Source of the DNA: Terriglobia bacterium
GTDB lineage: Bacteria; Acidobacteriota; Terriglobia; Terriglobales; Acidobacteriaceae
Assembly: GCA_020073565.1 (NCBI GenBank)
Contig: JAIQEY010000058.1
Location: 1 to 32,986, forward strand
Direction of reading: 5' to 3'
DNA: 32,986 bases
Shown: in pieces, positions 14,283 to 23,130 of the stretch
Numbering within the stretch: position 1 is the first letter of the stretch
Layout of the letters: each line of letters starts with the position of its first letter
Notes under the pieces: model-generated
Seen by the model: only the letters and a program-made list of their open reading frames with translations
The model's database searches: none
Told to the model about the DNA's origin: nothing
Translations under genes and position numbers: made by a program

Positions 14283-17192
14283 TTACCTTATTGCGTTTGC
14301 CGAAGGTGCGGTTGGCGCTCCTTCAATTTCCTTCAGCGCCGCGCTGCATCGCTCGCACACGGTAGGGTAGGTCTTGTCCTCACCTACACGCATCGAATAG
14401 TTCCAACAGCGCTCGCACTTTTGGCCTAGAGCGCGATCGACTTTCACTTTGCCAAATCCAACTCCAAGTCCGTCTTGGTCAGTCCACGGCTCCAAAATGA
14501 CCGCAGATACGATGAAGAGGTACCGAAGTTGGTCCTTGTACTTTGCGAGGACTGAGTAAGTCGGCGGTGACGCGCTAATGGTTACTTGAGCTTCCAGACT
14601 CTTCCCAATCCGCTTGCTGTTTCGCTCTTCTTCGAGCGCTTTCATCACCTGTTCCCGCACCACCAGAAGTGTGGCCCAATCTTTCTGTTGTTGCGGCTCG
14701 TCCTCGGGCACGGAAGCGTGACCGAGCACGTCCGCGGCGCTGGGAAATTGCGCTAGATGAACGCTGCTGACGCGGCCTGGTGTCTTCGGCAAGTGTTGCC
14801 AAACCTCTTCACAAGTAAAGCTCAGGATGGGCGCCAGCAGACGCACCATCGCCTCGCAGATGCGCCAGACCCCAGTCTGGGCCGAGCGGCGGCCGGGCGA
14901 GTCGGGGGCGTAGGTGTAGAGGCGGTCTTTGATGACGTCGAAGTAGAAGGCGCTGAGGTCGACGACGCAAAAGTGGTTCACTCGGTGATAAATCTTGTGG
15001 AAAGCAAACTCGTCGTACCAGTTGCGAACGTCGCGGGCGAGGGCCCAGGTTTCGCGCAACATGTACTGGTCGAGCGGGTCGAGTTTTTCGAACGGAACGG
15101 CGTTGGTCTGTGGATCGAAATCGTACAGGTTGCCGAGCGCGTTCTTGAACAGCTTGTTTCGAATCTCCCGGTAGTTCTCCGCGACGCGCTGCATCAGAGT
15201 TTCGGAGCCGACCACGTCTTCGCGGAAGTCAACCGACGCTGTCCACAGCCGTACGATCTCACCGCCTAGGCGGCTGGCAATGTCGACCGGATCGACGTCA
15301 TTGCCGCGCGACTTCGACATGGCCTGGCCTTTTTCGTCGAGCGTCCAGCCGGGCGTGACCACTCCGCGATAGGGCGGCGTGCCGCGCGTGCCCATGGCGC
15401 AGAGCAGCGAAGACTGAAACCATCCGCGGTACTGGTCTCCACCTTCGAGGTAGAGATCCGACGGCCACGGGTACTCAGGCTCAGATGCGATCAGCGCCAG
15501 ATAGCTGGCGCCGGATTCCAGCCAAACGTCAAAGATGTCGGTCTCTTTTTCGAACCTCGTGCCACCACAATGCGGACACTTGGTTCCAACGGGAAGAATC
15601 TTGTCCGACTCCGGCGTGAACCAGGAATCGGCGCCCGAGCGTGCGAACAGTTCGACGACCTTACGGTTGATGGCGTGGTCGTTGAGAGGCTTGCCGCAGG
15701 TCTCACAAAGAAACACTGCGATCGGGACACCCCACACACGCTGGCGCGAGATGCACCAGTCAGGACGGGTCTGAATCATGTTGGACAAACGCTCTTCGCC
15801 CCACGCAGGATCCCATTTGACATTCTTGATCTCGCTGAGGGTGCGGGTGCGCAGCGTGTCTTCTTTTCCCTGGCCGCCGGGCATGGGCGTTTCCATAGAG
15901 ATGAACCACTGTTCGGTGGCGCGGAAAATTACCGGATTGTGGCAGCGCCAGCAGTGGGGATACGAGTGCTCGGTTTTTTCCGTGTGCAATAGCGCGCCGC
16001 GGCTCTTGACCAGATCGATGATGGGTTGATTAGCGTCCCAAACGCGCTTGCCGTCGTACTCGGGCAGGCCGTTGCGCAGGATACCTTTTTCGTCGACGTT
16101 GCTCGTCGCGTCCAGGCCGTACTTGACCCCGGTGGCAAAGTCTTCGGCGCCGTGCGAGGGCGCGGTGTGAACGACGCCGGTGCCAGTGTCCATGGTGACG
16201 TAGTCGGCAAGGACACCGAGAACTTTGCGGTCGAGGAAAGGATGCTGAAAGTTGAGGCGCTCGAGTTTGCGCCCCGGGAAGTGGACGAGTTCGCGCGGGT
16301 TCGAGAGGCCGCACTTTTCGGCGGCATCTTTGGCGAGCTTGCAGGCAACGATATAAGCCTCGCCGCCGGATTCTAAAGCAACGTATTCCTCATCGGGATG
16401 GAAGGCTACGGCCATGGAGGCAGGCAGCGTCCAGGGAGTCGTCGTCCAGATGATGGTGGAGAGTTTTGTGCCGGCAAGCGAAGCGTCGATCTTTGCGGGA
16501 TCGTCGAGCAGCGCGTATTTCACCCAGACGGTCGAACTGGTGTGATTCTCGTATTCGACTTCGGCTTCGGCGAGCGCAGTCTCGTCGTGCATGCACCAGT
16601 AGACGGCACGCAGACCCTTGTATACGAATCCGTTTTCGTAGAAAGAAAAGAAAGTTTCCAGCACCACCGACTCGTACTGCGGCGTCATGGTGGCATAAGG
16701 CTTGTCGAAGCGTCCGAACACGCCGATGCGCTTGAACTGCTGGCGCTGCAAGTCGAGGAACTTTTGCGCGTATTTGCGGCACTCAGCACGGACATCGGAA
16801 GGGTGCATCTGGAGCTTCTTGCCGCCGAGTTCTTTGTCCACTTTGATTTCGATGGGCAGGCCGTGGCAGTCCCAGCCGGGCACGTAGGGCGCGTCGAAAC
16901 CGGACATGGTTTTGGACTTGACGATGAAATCCTTGAGGCACTTGTTCAGGGTGGTGCCGAGGTGGATCGGGCCGCTGGTATAGGGCGGACCATCGTGCAA
17001 AACATAGGTGGGCGAACCCTTGCGCCTTTCCCGGATTCGGTCATAGATGTGCTCTTCTTCCCAGCGAGCCAGCATTTTGGGCTCGTTCTGAGGCAGGTTG
17101 GCCTTCATGGGGAAGCCGGTCTTGGGCAGGTTGATGGTGGATTTCAGGTCCATCGGCACAGCAGGTTCTCCCAAATGATTGAATCTTTTCAT
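14283..17192 (-). CDS. ileS: Isoleucyl-tRNA synthetase
   Basis: Charges tRNA-Ile with isoleucine and edits valine. It is a 969-residue class I synthetase. The HIGH motif appears as HLGT (77-80) inside GPPYTSGPIHLGT, and the KMSKS loop as MSKSR (625-629). The editing domain contains WTTTPWTLPASMA. The C-terminal zinc finger is CERCWNYS...CERC, marking the bacterial type with an intact zinc site. The first ATG is at 17192, but GGGAGA lies 8 bases before a GTG at 17159 (VPMDLKST), so translation may begin there. The same-strand lspA follows after about 100 bases. Confidence 0.96.
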   Translation of the reverse strand: MKRFNHLGEPAVPMDLKSTINLPKTGFPMKANLPQNEPKMLARWEEEHIYDRIRERRKGSPTYVLHDGPPYTSGPIHLGTTLNKCLKDFIVKSKTMSGFDAPYVPGWDCHGLPIEIKVDKELGGKKLQMHPSDVRAECRKYAQKFLDLQRQQFKRIGVFGRFDKPYATMTPQYESVVLETFFSFYENGFVYKGLRAVYWCMHDETALAEAEVEYENHTSSTVWVKYALLDDPAKIDASLAGTKLSTIIWTTTPWTLPASMAVAFHPDEEYVALESGGEAYIVACKLAKDAAEKCGLSNPRELVHFPGRKLERLNFQHPFLDRKVLGVLADYVTMDTGTGVVHTAPSHGAEDFATGVKYGLDATSNVDEKGILRNGLPEYDGKRVWDANQPIIDLVKSRGALLHTEKTEHSYPHCWRCHNPVIFRATEQWFISMETPMPGGQGKEDTLRTRTLSEIKNVKWDPAWGEERLSNMIQTRPDWCISRQRVWGVPIAVFLCETCGKPLNDHAINRKVVELFARSGADSWFTPESDKILPVGTKCPHCGGTRFEKETDIFDVWLESGASYLALIASEPEYPWPSDLYLEGGDQYRGWFQSSLLCAMGTRGTPPYRGVVTPGWTLDEKGQAMSKSRGNDVDPVDIASRLGGEIVRLWTASVDFREDVVGSETLMQRVAENYREIRNKLFKNALGNLYDFDPQTNAVPFEKLDPLDQYMLRETWALARDVRNWYDEFAFHKIYHRVNHFCVVDLSAFYFDVIKDRLYTYAPDSPGRRSAQTGVWRICEAMVRLLAPILSFTCEEVWQHLPKTPGRVSSVHLAQFPSAADVLGHASVPEDEPQQQKDWATLLVVREQVMKALEEERNSKRIGKSLEAQVTISASPPTYSVLAKYKDQLRYLFIVSAVILEPWTDQDGLGVGFGKVKVDRALGQKCERCWNYSMRVGEDKTYPTVCERCSAALKEIEGAPTAPSANAIR

Positions 17193-17469
17193 TATAGGGA
17201 GCGCGGAAGGACACGTCTATTGGAGACGCCGGTAACCGAAGAACTCAAAAAGTACTGGTTCGAGTTTGGAAAAAGCGTGTACAATTTTCTATAGATCGGA
17301 GAGATCAAGCATCTAATCGACTCAACGGTAAGATCCGGGCGGTGCCCAACAATTTGGGGCGACCGTCGGTAATCAGTTGTGCATCTAAAGGGTTGGGATT
17401 AGCTTGGCTGGTCCGACCATGTAGACTTTCCCCCGAACTGTGAAGTTGGGGCTACGCTTTCGGGAACAT

Positions 17470-18471
17470 ATGGCTGAAAACGAAACACCGCGGAATTTGC
17501 AGCAACCAGAACCAGTGCTCGACCTTCTGTTGCACAATCAGACCCTGGACGAGCCGATCTGGAAATCGCTGTTCCGCAACCTCGACGATTTCTTCTTCCC
17601 TAAGAAGCTGCCTCCGTTGGTGCTGACTTCCAAACCTGTCCCGGTCCGGGACATTTGGGGTTTCTACAACTACAAAGGGCGGGGAGCGTTCGGCTCAACC
17701 GTGATCCACATCTTGGCCTTGGCAGCCATTATCGGCGGCACGTATCTGGGCCAGAAGATGGTCAAGCAGATCGTCAAGCCGAAAGAGACCGTCGAACTGA
17801 TTGCGCCGAGTGACATGCCGACGCTGCAGGCTTCAAAGTCCGTTTCGGGTGGCGGCGGTGGCGGTGGTGATCGCGACAAGTTGCAGGCCACGCAGGGACG
17901 TTTGCCGAAGCAGTCGATGCAGCAGTTAACGCCACCGGTGGTAGTGGTGCGGAACGAACATCCGAAGCTGGAAGTGGATCCGACGATTGTAGTTCCGCCG
18001 CAAGTTCACTTGACGCAACCTAACCTGCCGAACCTGGGCGATCCACTTTCGCATCTGCCCTCGGGACCGCCTTCAAACGGCACCGGGTCAGGTGGAGGCA
18101 TTGGATCGGGTAACGGCGGCGGTGTGGGCTCGGGTGAAGGACCTGGATTTGGTCCGGGCCACGGCGGAGGAACCGGTGGCGGTGCGTTTCGGGTAGGTGG
18201 AGGAGTTTCGGCACCGAAAGCGATCTACGCTCCCGATCCCGAGTACTCGGAGGAAGCGCGGAAAGCGAAATATCAGGGTGTGTGCGTGCTGTGGCTGATT
18301 GTCGGGCCGGACGGCAGGCCGCATGATATCCGGCCGGCGCGCACGTTGGGACTGGGCCTGGATGAGAAAGCGATCGAAGCGGTGAAGAACTGGCGCTTCG
18401 AGCCGGCGATGAAAGATGGGAAGCCGGTGGCGGTGATGATCAACGTCGAAGTGAGTTTCCGGTTGTACTAA
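17470..18471 (+). CDS. TonB-family energy transducer-like protein
   Basis: A 333-residue protein from ATG 17470. It has a cytoplasmic N-terminal segment of about 75 residues and a transmembrane helix near 77-97 (VIHILALAAIIGGTYLGQ). A Pro/Val-rich periplasmic stretch and a Gly/Ser-rich linker (SGGGIGSGNGGGVGSGEGPG) follow. A TonB C-terminal domain closes the protein (YAPDPEYSEEARKAKYQGVCVLWLIVG...VKNWRFEPAMKDGKPV). The long cytoplasmic N-terminus differs from E. coli TonB and is common in acidobacterial versions. No ExbB/ExbD or receptor gene is nearby, so its partner is unknown. The frame is open to a GTG at 17440, but the ATG reading is the more natural start. Confidence 0.85.
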   Translation: MAENETPRNLQQPEPVLDLLLHNQTLDEPIWKSLFRNLDDFFFPKKLPPLVLTSKPVPVRDIWGFYNYKGRGAFGSTVIHILALAAIIGGTYLGQKMVKQIVKPKETVELIAPSDMPTLQASKSVSGGGGGGGDRDKLQATQGRLPKQSMQQLTPPVVVVRNEHPKLEVDPTIVVPPQVHLTQPNLPNLGDPLSHLPSGPPSNGTGSGGGIGSGNGGGVGSGEGPGFGPGHGGGTGGGAFRVGGGVSAPKAIYAPDPEYSEEARKAKYQGVCVLWLIVGPDGRPHDIRPARTLGLGLDEKAIEAVKNWRFEPAMKDGKPVAVMINVEVSFRLY

Positions 18472-18494
18472 GATCGAGTTTAGGAGCCCTGAGC

Positions 18495-18523
18495 ACGGCC
18501 GCGCCTGCGGCCGTTTTTGTTTT
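18495..18523 (+). terminator. Rho-independent terminator after the TonB-like gene
   Basis: A perfect 8-bp stem ACGGCCGC/GCGGCCGT (18495-18502 and 18507-18514) with a 4-base loop, followed by a T-rich tail (TTTTGTTTT). Confidence 0.9.
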
Positions 18524-18525
18524 GG

Positions 18526-18611
18526 TAGCGCCGGCACCTTGCCGGCTGTCGCGAGGGACCTTGCCCTCGCAGGGTGGAACTCGCAGAATTGCCGGCGAGG
18601 CGCCGGCGCTA
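18526..18611. repeat. Dispersed palindromic repeat with nested hairpins (copy 3)
   Basis: Outer arms TAGCGCCGGC and GCCGGCGCTA are perfect inverted copies at 18526-18535 and 18602-18611. Inner hairpins are GCCGGC(acctt)GCCGGC and CGAGGG(acctt)CCCTCG. The right arm contributes the TAG stop of murI. Confidence 0.75.
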
Positions 18612-19436
18612 TTCTTTCAGATCCACGTGCACTACGTCTTCCACGGGATGTCCCAGGAATCGCGCTCCCATCTTCTTAAACTTCTCTGCGGAATCGGTGG
18701 CGAAGAATCTCAAACGGGAGTCGCTCCTTCGCTCGGGTTCGGCGGGCCCGTGAATTGGATCAATCGCGAGGTGTCCGGCTACGGCATGCGCAGTGGATTC
18801 AGCGGAGTCGACGATGGTGACGTGGTCGGGCGCTACTCGTCGCAGCAGCGGCTTCAGCAGTGGGTAGTGAGTGCATCCGAGAACGAGCACGTCCGCATCG
18901 CGCGCGTCTTCGGCGAAGGCTTCTGACAGGTAAATCCGGGCGACCTGCTCGGTGACAGGGTGTTCGGTCCATCCTTCTTCGACGAGCGGCACAAGCAGCG
19001 GGCAGGCTTTCTCTCGTACGGTGATGCCCCTGGCTTCCAATGCTCGGCGGTAAGCATGGCTGGCAACAGTTGCCTCGGTGCCGATGACTATGACCCTGCG
19101 GTTGGTGCTGGCGTGCGCCGCGGCGTCGGCTCCCGGTTCGACGACGCCGACCACTTCCACGCGCGATCCCACCTTGATCTCATCGAAAGCGAGAGCGGTG
19201 GCGGTGTTACAGGCGATGACCAGCAACTCAGCGCCGTGATCCTGGAGGTAGTTCACGGCGCCGACGGCGTAGTGCGCCACCGTGGCCGCGGACTTTGATC
19301 CGTAGGGCAGGCGGGCCGTGTCGCCGAAGTAAAGGTAGTCGGCGTTAGGAATACGGTCGAGCAGCGCCCGCAGCACGGTGAGGCCGCCTACGCCTGAGTC
19401 AAATACGCCGATCGTCGGCCTGCGAATGCTGGTCAC
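18609..19436 (-). CDS. murI: Glutamate racemase
   Basis: Interconverts L- and D-glutamate to supply D-Glu for peptidoglycan. It is 275 residues. The active-site blocks are IGVFDSGVGGLTVL (9-22), the substrate loop GDTARLPYGSKS, IACNTATAL with catalytic Cys76, and LGCTHYPLL with the second catalytic Cys188. The start is GTG 19436. The stop codon lies inside the right arm of a dispersed palindromic repeat, so the natural C-terminus may have been reset by that insertion. It follows the DUF4242 gene by 12 bases on the same strand. Confidence 0.95.
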   Translation of the reverse strand: MTSIRRPTIGVFDSGVGGLTVLRALLDRIPNADYLYFGDTARLPYGSKSAATVAHYAVGAVNYLQDHGAELLVIACNTATALAFDEIKVGSRVEVVGVVEPGADAAAHASTNRRVIVIGTEATVASHAYRRALEARGITVREKACPLLVPLVEEGWTEHPVTEQVARIYLSEAFAEDARDADVLVLGCTHYPLLKPLLRRVAPDHVTIVDSAESTAHAVAGHLAIDPIHGPAEPERRSDSRLRFFATDSAEKFKKMGARFLGHPVEDVVHVDLKE

Positions 19437-19448
19437 GCCGCCTCGGAC

Positions 19449-19724
19449 TCAGCCTTCCGCCGTGATCGGGCCGATGACGGAGCGCACGGCCGAAATGCGG
19501 TTGGCCGGGAAGCCTCCCTGGCGGGCGTGTTCGCGGATCATCTCTTCATCGGGAGCGATGTAGACGCAATACACTTTGTCGTCGGTGACGAAGCTCTCGA
19601 CCCATTGCACTTGCGGTCCGAGCTTTTGGAGGACTCCGCAGGATTTTTGCGAGATTCCCTGCAGTTCCTGGGGAGTGAGCTTGCCGGCGTTGGGGATCTC
19701 ACGCTCGATTACGTATTTGGGCAT
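19449..19724 (-). CDS. DUF4242 (nickel-binding-like) small protein
   Basis: A 91-residue protein starting MPKYVIEREIPNAGKLT. It has WVESFVTDDKVYCVYIAPDEEMIREHARQGGFP, matching the DUF4242 pattern of a ferredoxin-like fold with a conserved (A/S)PDE and HA..GG.P block. Its function is unestablished. ATG 19724 has AGGAG at a spacing of about 7, better than the upstream start available at 19748. It is probably co-transcribed with murI 12 bases downstream. Confidence 0.82.
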   Translation of the reverse strand: MPKYVIEREIPNAGKLTPQELQGISQKSCGVLQKLGPQVQWVESFVTDDKVYCVYIAPDEEMIREHARQGGFPANRISAVRSVIGPITAEG

Positions 19725-19824
19725 CGCGTGCTCCTGGTTGATGCCCACCCTGACGTCCCAAAAGGCGCGGCATTAGAGTGGGGCACCCGGGTGGATTTTA
19801 GCAAGAATCGTGTAGCGCGACACT

Positions 19825-19872
19825 CCTGTCCGCGCCCGTGTGCTGGTCGGGTGCTGCATGCACGCGGACAGG
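19825..19872. repeat. Palindromic repeat CCTGTCCGCG...CGCGGACAGG (copy 4)
   Basis: Perfect 10-bp inverted arms at 19825-19834 and 19863-19872 around a 28-base GC-rich loop. A further partial copy of the arm (tgtccgcg) follows. It lies between DUF4242 and the transglutaminase-like gene. Confidence 0.65.
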
Positions 19873-19892
19873 AATGTCCGCGTCACACGAAC

Positions 19893-20897
19893 TCATTTGG
19901 CCGAGCTTGCGATTGCAGGCTTGCCGCTGACATCCTCAAACGAAAACGCGATCGACACGTTGGGGTGTTCCTTCCCGCCGACTTCAACATATGGGTACAC
20001 GAAGTAGTTCAGCGGTGCTCCGTCCTGTGCAGGTGAGAGCTTGAGATCGCGCCCCTGGGTGAACTGCACGCGGTTTACATCGTGCGCTCCGAAGAAGTAG
20101 TCGTGTTTCTCTTGGTGCTTCCACGCCTCGGAAATATCGACGGGAACCCAGCCGGTAGAGTCGAGGTAGAACTCGGCCCAGCAGTGGTAGCCGGGGATTT
20201 CAGCGGTGCTCTTGTCGGCGGGTAGAGGGAACCCGATCTGGAAGCGCGCGGGAATTTTTTGCGAGCGCGCCATGGAGATAAAGACGGAGTGGAAGTCGGT
20301 GCAATTGCCGTGCTTGGAATCGCAGGCCCAGAGCGTATCGCCGTGGCCCCAACCCGTGCCGGACTTGTCGTATTTCATGGTGCGGAAGACATACTCGTAA
20401 ATGGCTTTCGCTTTTTCCAGTTGCGTGGTTGCGGTCTTTGTTTCCTCGGCCGCGAGTTGGGCCGGGACGCCGGTGGTCGGTACCAGCCTGTCAGGTTCAA
20501 GAAATCTTGCCAGTTCGTGGTGTGGCGAGTGCTCGGTGTGTGCGTCGGACGCGGGCTTTCCGTTCACAAGCACGACGTGTTCGCGGCGCACAATGTCGTA
20601 ATCCACCGAAAACCTGTATTCACCCTTGTCGGCTTTGGAGGTTTCGGCATAGAGCACCTCGTTGTCATACTCCGACTGGCGGACTTGCTTCAGCGGCAGA
20701 TCGCCGGTTTTTGAGGTCACCTTCACGTCTTGGAAAGCGTCGGCGTGGGCGAGCGGAATCCAGACGCAAACACGCTCGCCGGGGGTGACGTTCTTCACCG
20801 TGAAGGTGTAGTGAAAAGCGAAGTGGCGCTCATTTTGGGCGAGTGCCGACACAGACAAGAGAACAGTCAGCAATACGATCAGGCAGCGACGCGGCAT
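19893..20897 (-). CDS. Secreted transglutaminase-like (cysteine protease fold) protein
   Basis: A 334-residue exported protein. The signal peptide is residues 1-20 (LIVLLTVLLSVSALA, cleavage before Gln21). The N-terminal half (22-150) is a beta-rich region of the kind that precedes transglutaminase cores. The core triad is Cys199 (HGNCTDFHS), His238 (GYHCWAEFY) and Asp254 (PVDISEAW). Bacterial members act as proteases, amidases or crosslinkers outside the cytoplasm; the substrate is unknown. The gene is monocistronic, with repeat sequence downstream. Confidence 0.87.
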   Translation of the reverse strand: MPRRCLIVLLTVLLSVSALAQNERHFAFHYTFTVKNVTPGERVCVWIPLAHADAFQDVKVTSKTGDLPLKQVRQSEYDNEVLYAETSKADKGEYRFSVDYDIVRREHVVLVNGKPASDAHTEHSPHHELARFLEPDRLVPTTGVPAQLAAEETKTATTQLEKAKAIYEYVFRTMKYDKSGTGWGHGDTLWACDSKHGNCTDFHSVFISMARSQKIPARFQIGFPLPADKSTAEIPGYHCWAEFYLDSTGWVPVDISEAWKHQEKHDYFFGAHDVNRVQFTQGRDLKLSPAQDGAPLNYFVYPYVEVGGKEHPNVSIAFSFEDVSGKPAIASSAK

Positions 20898-21068
20898 AGT
20901 GGCATCCTTTCACTCAAATAGTTTGTGATGACAAGGGAAACGGCCGACGGACGTTTTAGGCGGGACTAGAGTCAGGTAAAACCGCGGCCGGAGAGTCGGG
21001 GCGTGCACCGCATAGTTTGGCAGTCTGCCTGTTTAGGTGGCTGCGTGTCAAATGCGGGTGGAGATGTT

Positions 21069-21530
21069 TTATGAATTTGGTTGTTTCTTCCGCACGTGCA
21101 AAACCTTCTCCACCACTGCGACCAGATCGCCGGATTCGTCTTTGACTTCGACCATGAAAATTGGTTCGATCTTGTCCTGGGTCTGCAATCTTTCGCGGAT
21201 TTCGTCGATTTGGGAATCGGCTAAGCGAAATTCCGCGCGCACCTTGCCCTTGCCGGGTTTCCTGAAACGGATGGCCGCACTCTTGTCCCAAACGATGTAG
21301 TCGCGGCCCAGATTTTCGATCAACATCAGCATGTAGAACGGGTCGGTCATCGAATAGAGCGAGCCTCCAAAGTGAGTGCCGACGTAATTTGCGTTCCAGA
21401 AACGGAGTTTCATTTCGACATCGATCGCCTTCCGATCGGGCAGGAGACGCTTGACGCGGATGCCTGCTCCCAGGAACGGGGGGTAAAGGTTCAGAAACCA
21501 TCGCATGTACCGCTTGAATGCCTTGGTCAT
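21069..21530 (-). CDS. DUF4442 hotdog-fold thioesterase-like protein
   Basis: A 153-residue protein with a single hotdog-type domain of the DUF4442/PaaI-like clan. After an amphipathic start (KRYMRWFLNLYPPFLGAGI) come LRFWNANYVGTHFGGSLYSMTDPFYMLMLI, with the helix that carries the catalytic-region residues in related thioesterases, and later IDEIRERLQTQDKI and MVEVKDESGDLVAVVEKVLHVRKK. The substrate would be an acyl thioester, but DUF4442 proteins are not biochemically defined. ATG 21530. It stands about 120 bases from the divergent ftcD gene. Confidence 0.82.
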   Translation of the reverse strand: MTKAFKRYMRWFLNLYPPFLGAGIRVKRLLPDRKAIDVEMKLRFWNANYVGTHFGGSLYSMTDPFYMLMLIENLGRDYIVWDKSAAIRFRKPGKGKVRAEFRLADSQIDEIRERLQTQDKIEPIFMVEVKDESGDLVAVVEKVLHVRKKQPNS

Positions 21531-21652
21531 GTTCAGATCCTAACGCCTGCTCGCGTGTCTGAGGGAATGGCTCGCCTTCCACGTCAGGCAACCCAGTATC
21601 TCCCTTCGTCCGAAGTTGCCTACTTAACCACCGCCCTTTATCCTTCTCGCGT

Positions 21653-23128
21653 ATGCCTAGCACTCTGGTTGAATGCGTTCCCAATTTCTCTGAAGGCCGG
21701 GACAAGGCGAAAGTTGACGCCATTGTCGAGGCGATGAAGATCCCTGGGGTTTTTCTGCTGGATCGAGAGATGGACTCCGATCACAACCGGTGCGTCGTCA
21801 CGCTGGTGGGCGAACGCGACGCCATTCAGGAAGCCTCGATCCGCGGGGTAGGGAAGGCAGCGGAGTTGATTGACCTGACGAAGCATCAGGGGGCCCACCC
21901 GCGGATGGGCGCCTCCGACGTGGTGCCATTCATTCCAATTGATGGCGTGACAATTGAAGACTGCGTCGCCATGGCTCGCCACGTGGGCGCAGAAATTTGG
22001 AAGCGGTTTCAGATTCCGGTGTATCTGTACGAGGCAGCCGCAACTACGCCCGAGCGGCAGAATCTGGAGAACATTCGGCGAGGGCAGTTCGAGGGCATTC
22101 GGGCGGAAATCGCCACCAACCCTGCGCGCAAGCCCGATTTCGGCGAGGCGCGCGTGCATCCTACGGCCGGTGCGACGGTGGTTGGGGCGCGGAAGTGTCT
22201 CATTGCCTACAACGTCTTTTTGAATACGCCGGATGTTGAGATCGCCAAAAAAGTTGCGAAGGCTGTGCGCTTTTCGAGCGGCGGGTTGCGCTATGTGAAG
22301 GGCGCCGGATTCCCAGTCCGCGGGATGGCGCAGGTCTCGATGAACCTGACCGACTTCGAGCAGACACCCATCCATCGCGTTTTCGAATACGTGAAGCGCG
22401 AGGCCGCCCGTTACGGCGTAATGCCGGTTTCGAGTGAGATTGTCGGGCTCATTCCGAAGAAAGCTTTGGAGCAGGCAGCGGAGTGGTTTCTGCAGGTGGA
22501 GAATTTTGATTCGTCGCTGATCCTGGAAAACCGGCTGGCTGCGGTGATGAGCGGCAAGATGGCGGTGGGTGGGCTGCGGGCAGGAGTCGAGCCGTTCATC
22601 GAGCAACTGGCCGCTCCAACCGCGACTCCGGGCGGGGGCAGCGCGGCGGCCGCGAGCGGCGCGATGGCGGCTGGACTTGCCGCCATGGTCGCTTCCATGT
22701 CGCGGGGGAAGAAGGCTTACCTGCAGCATGAGGCTGCGCTCAGCGAAGCCATCGCGCGACTAGGCCAACTGCGCGAGGAGTTGAAGACGGCGATCGACGC
22801 TGACGCTGAATCGTACAACGTCGTGATGAAGGCGTACAAGGCGGCGAAAGAGTCTTCGGATGGCGACGGAGCCATCAATGCCGCCCTGAAGCAAGCCACC
22901 AGCATTCCGTTGGGGGTTGCGGAGCGGGTGGTCGAAGTGGCGCAGATTGCCGGGAAGCTCGGGCCGGTTACTAACCCAAATATGAAATCGGATTTGACGA
23001 CCGCGGTAGCGCTGGCCAAGGCGGCCCTCACGGGCGCACTGGCCAACGTGGAGATCAACCTGGAGTCGTTGAAGGACGAAGGGTTTGTGGCCGAGACGCG
23101 GAAGAGGGCGCTGGCGCTGAAGGGATAG
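21653..23128 (+). CDS. ftcD: Bifunctional glutamate formimidoyltransferase / formimidoyl-THF cyclodeaminase
   Basis: Transfers the formimino group from N-formimino-glutamate (histidine breakdown) to tetrahydrofolate, then deaminates it to methenyl-THF. It is 491 residues with two fused domains. Residues 1-300 are the transferase (VECVPNFSEGRD, and HQGAHPRMG with catalytic His82 at the same number as in the mammalian enzyme). Residues 310-491 are the all-helical cyclodeaminase (APTATPGGGSAAAASGAMAAGLAAMV). Many bacteria have separate or single-domain versions, so the mammalian-type fusion is notable. No other hut gene is in the window. The mlaD-like gene starts 2 bases after its stop. Confidence 0.95.
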   Translation: MPSTLVECVPNFSEGRDKAKVDAIVEAMKIPGVFLLDREMDSDHNRCVVTLVGERDAIQEASIRGVGKAAELIDLTKHQGAHPRMGASDVVPFIPIDGVTIEDCVAMARHVGAEIWKRFQIPVYLYEAAATTPERQNLENIRRGQFEGIRAEIATNPARKPDFGEARVHPTAGATVVGARKCLIAYNVFLNTPDVEIAKKVAKAVRFSSGGLRYVKGAGFPVRGMAQVSMNLTDFEQTPIHRVFEYVKREAARYGVMPVSSEIVGLIPKKALEQAAEWFLQVENFDSSLILENRLAAVMSGKMAVGGLRAGVEPFIEQLAAPTATPGGGSAAAASGAMAAGLAAMVASMSRGKKAYLQHEAALSEAIARLGQLREELKTAIDADAESYNVVMKAYKAAKESSDGDGAINAALKQATSIPLGVAERVVEVAQIAGKLGPVTNPNMKSDLTTAVALAKAALTGALANVEINLESLKDEGFVAETRKRALALKG

Positions 23129-23130
23129 CC

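Noticed and set aside
16398..17294. 298-codon plus-strand frame within ileS
   Set aside because: Antisense to ileS catalytic and editing domains; no domain of its own.
17285..17440. Possible riboswitch ahead of the TonB-like gene
   Set aside because: Some short inverted segments, but none matches the conserved core of any riboswitch class I know.
18110..18190. Gly/Ser codon repeats in the TonB-like gene as a mobile or tandem repeat element
   Set aside because: They encode a flexible Gly-rich linker in frame, ordinary for TonB-family proteins.
20956..21723. 255-codon frame overlapping the DUF4442 gene
   Set aside because: Same strand but another frame; low-complexity Arg/Ser/Pro content and no recognisable domain, whereas the DUF4442 frame has clear family motifs.
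21638..22729. Long open frame on the strand opposite ftcD
   Set aside because: It is antisense to a full-length, motif-complete enzyme and its composition (Arg/His/Pro-rich) is typical of a shadow frame in GC-rich DNA.
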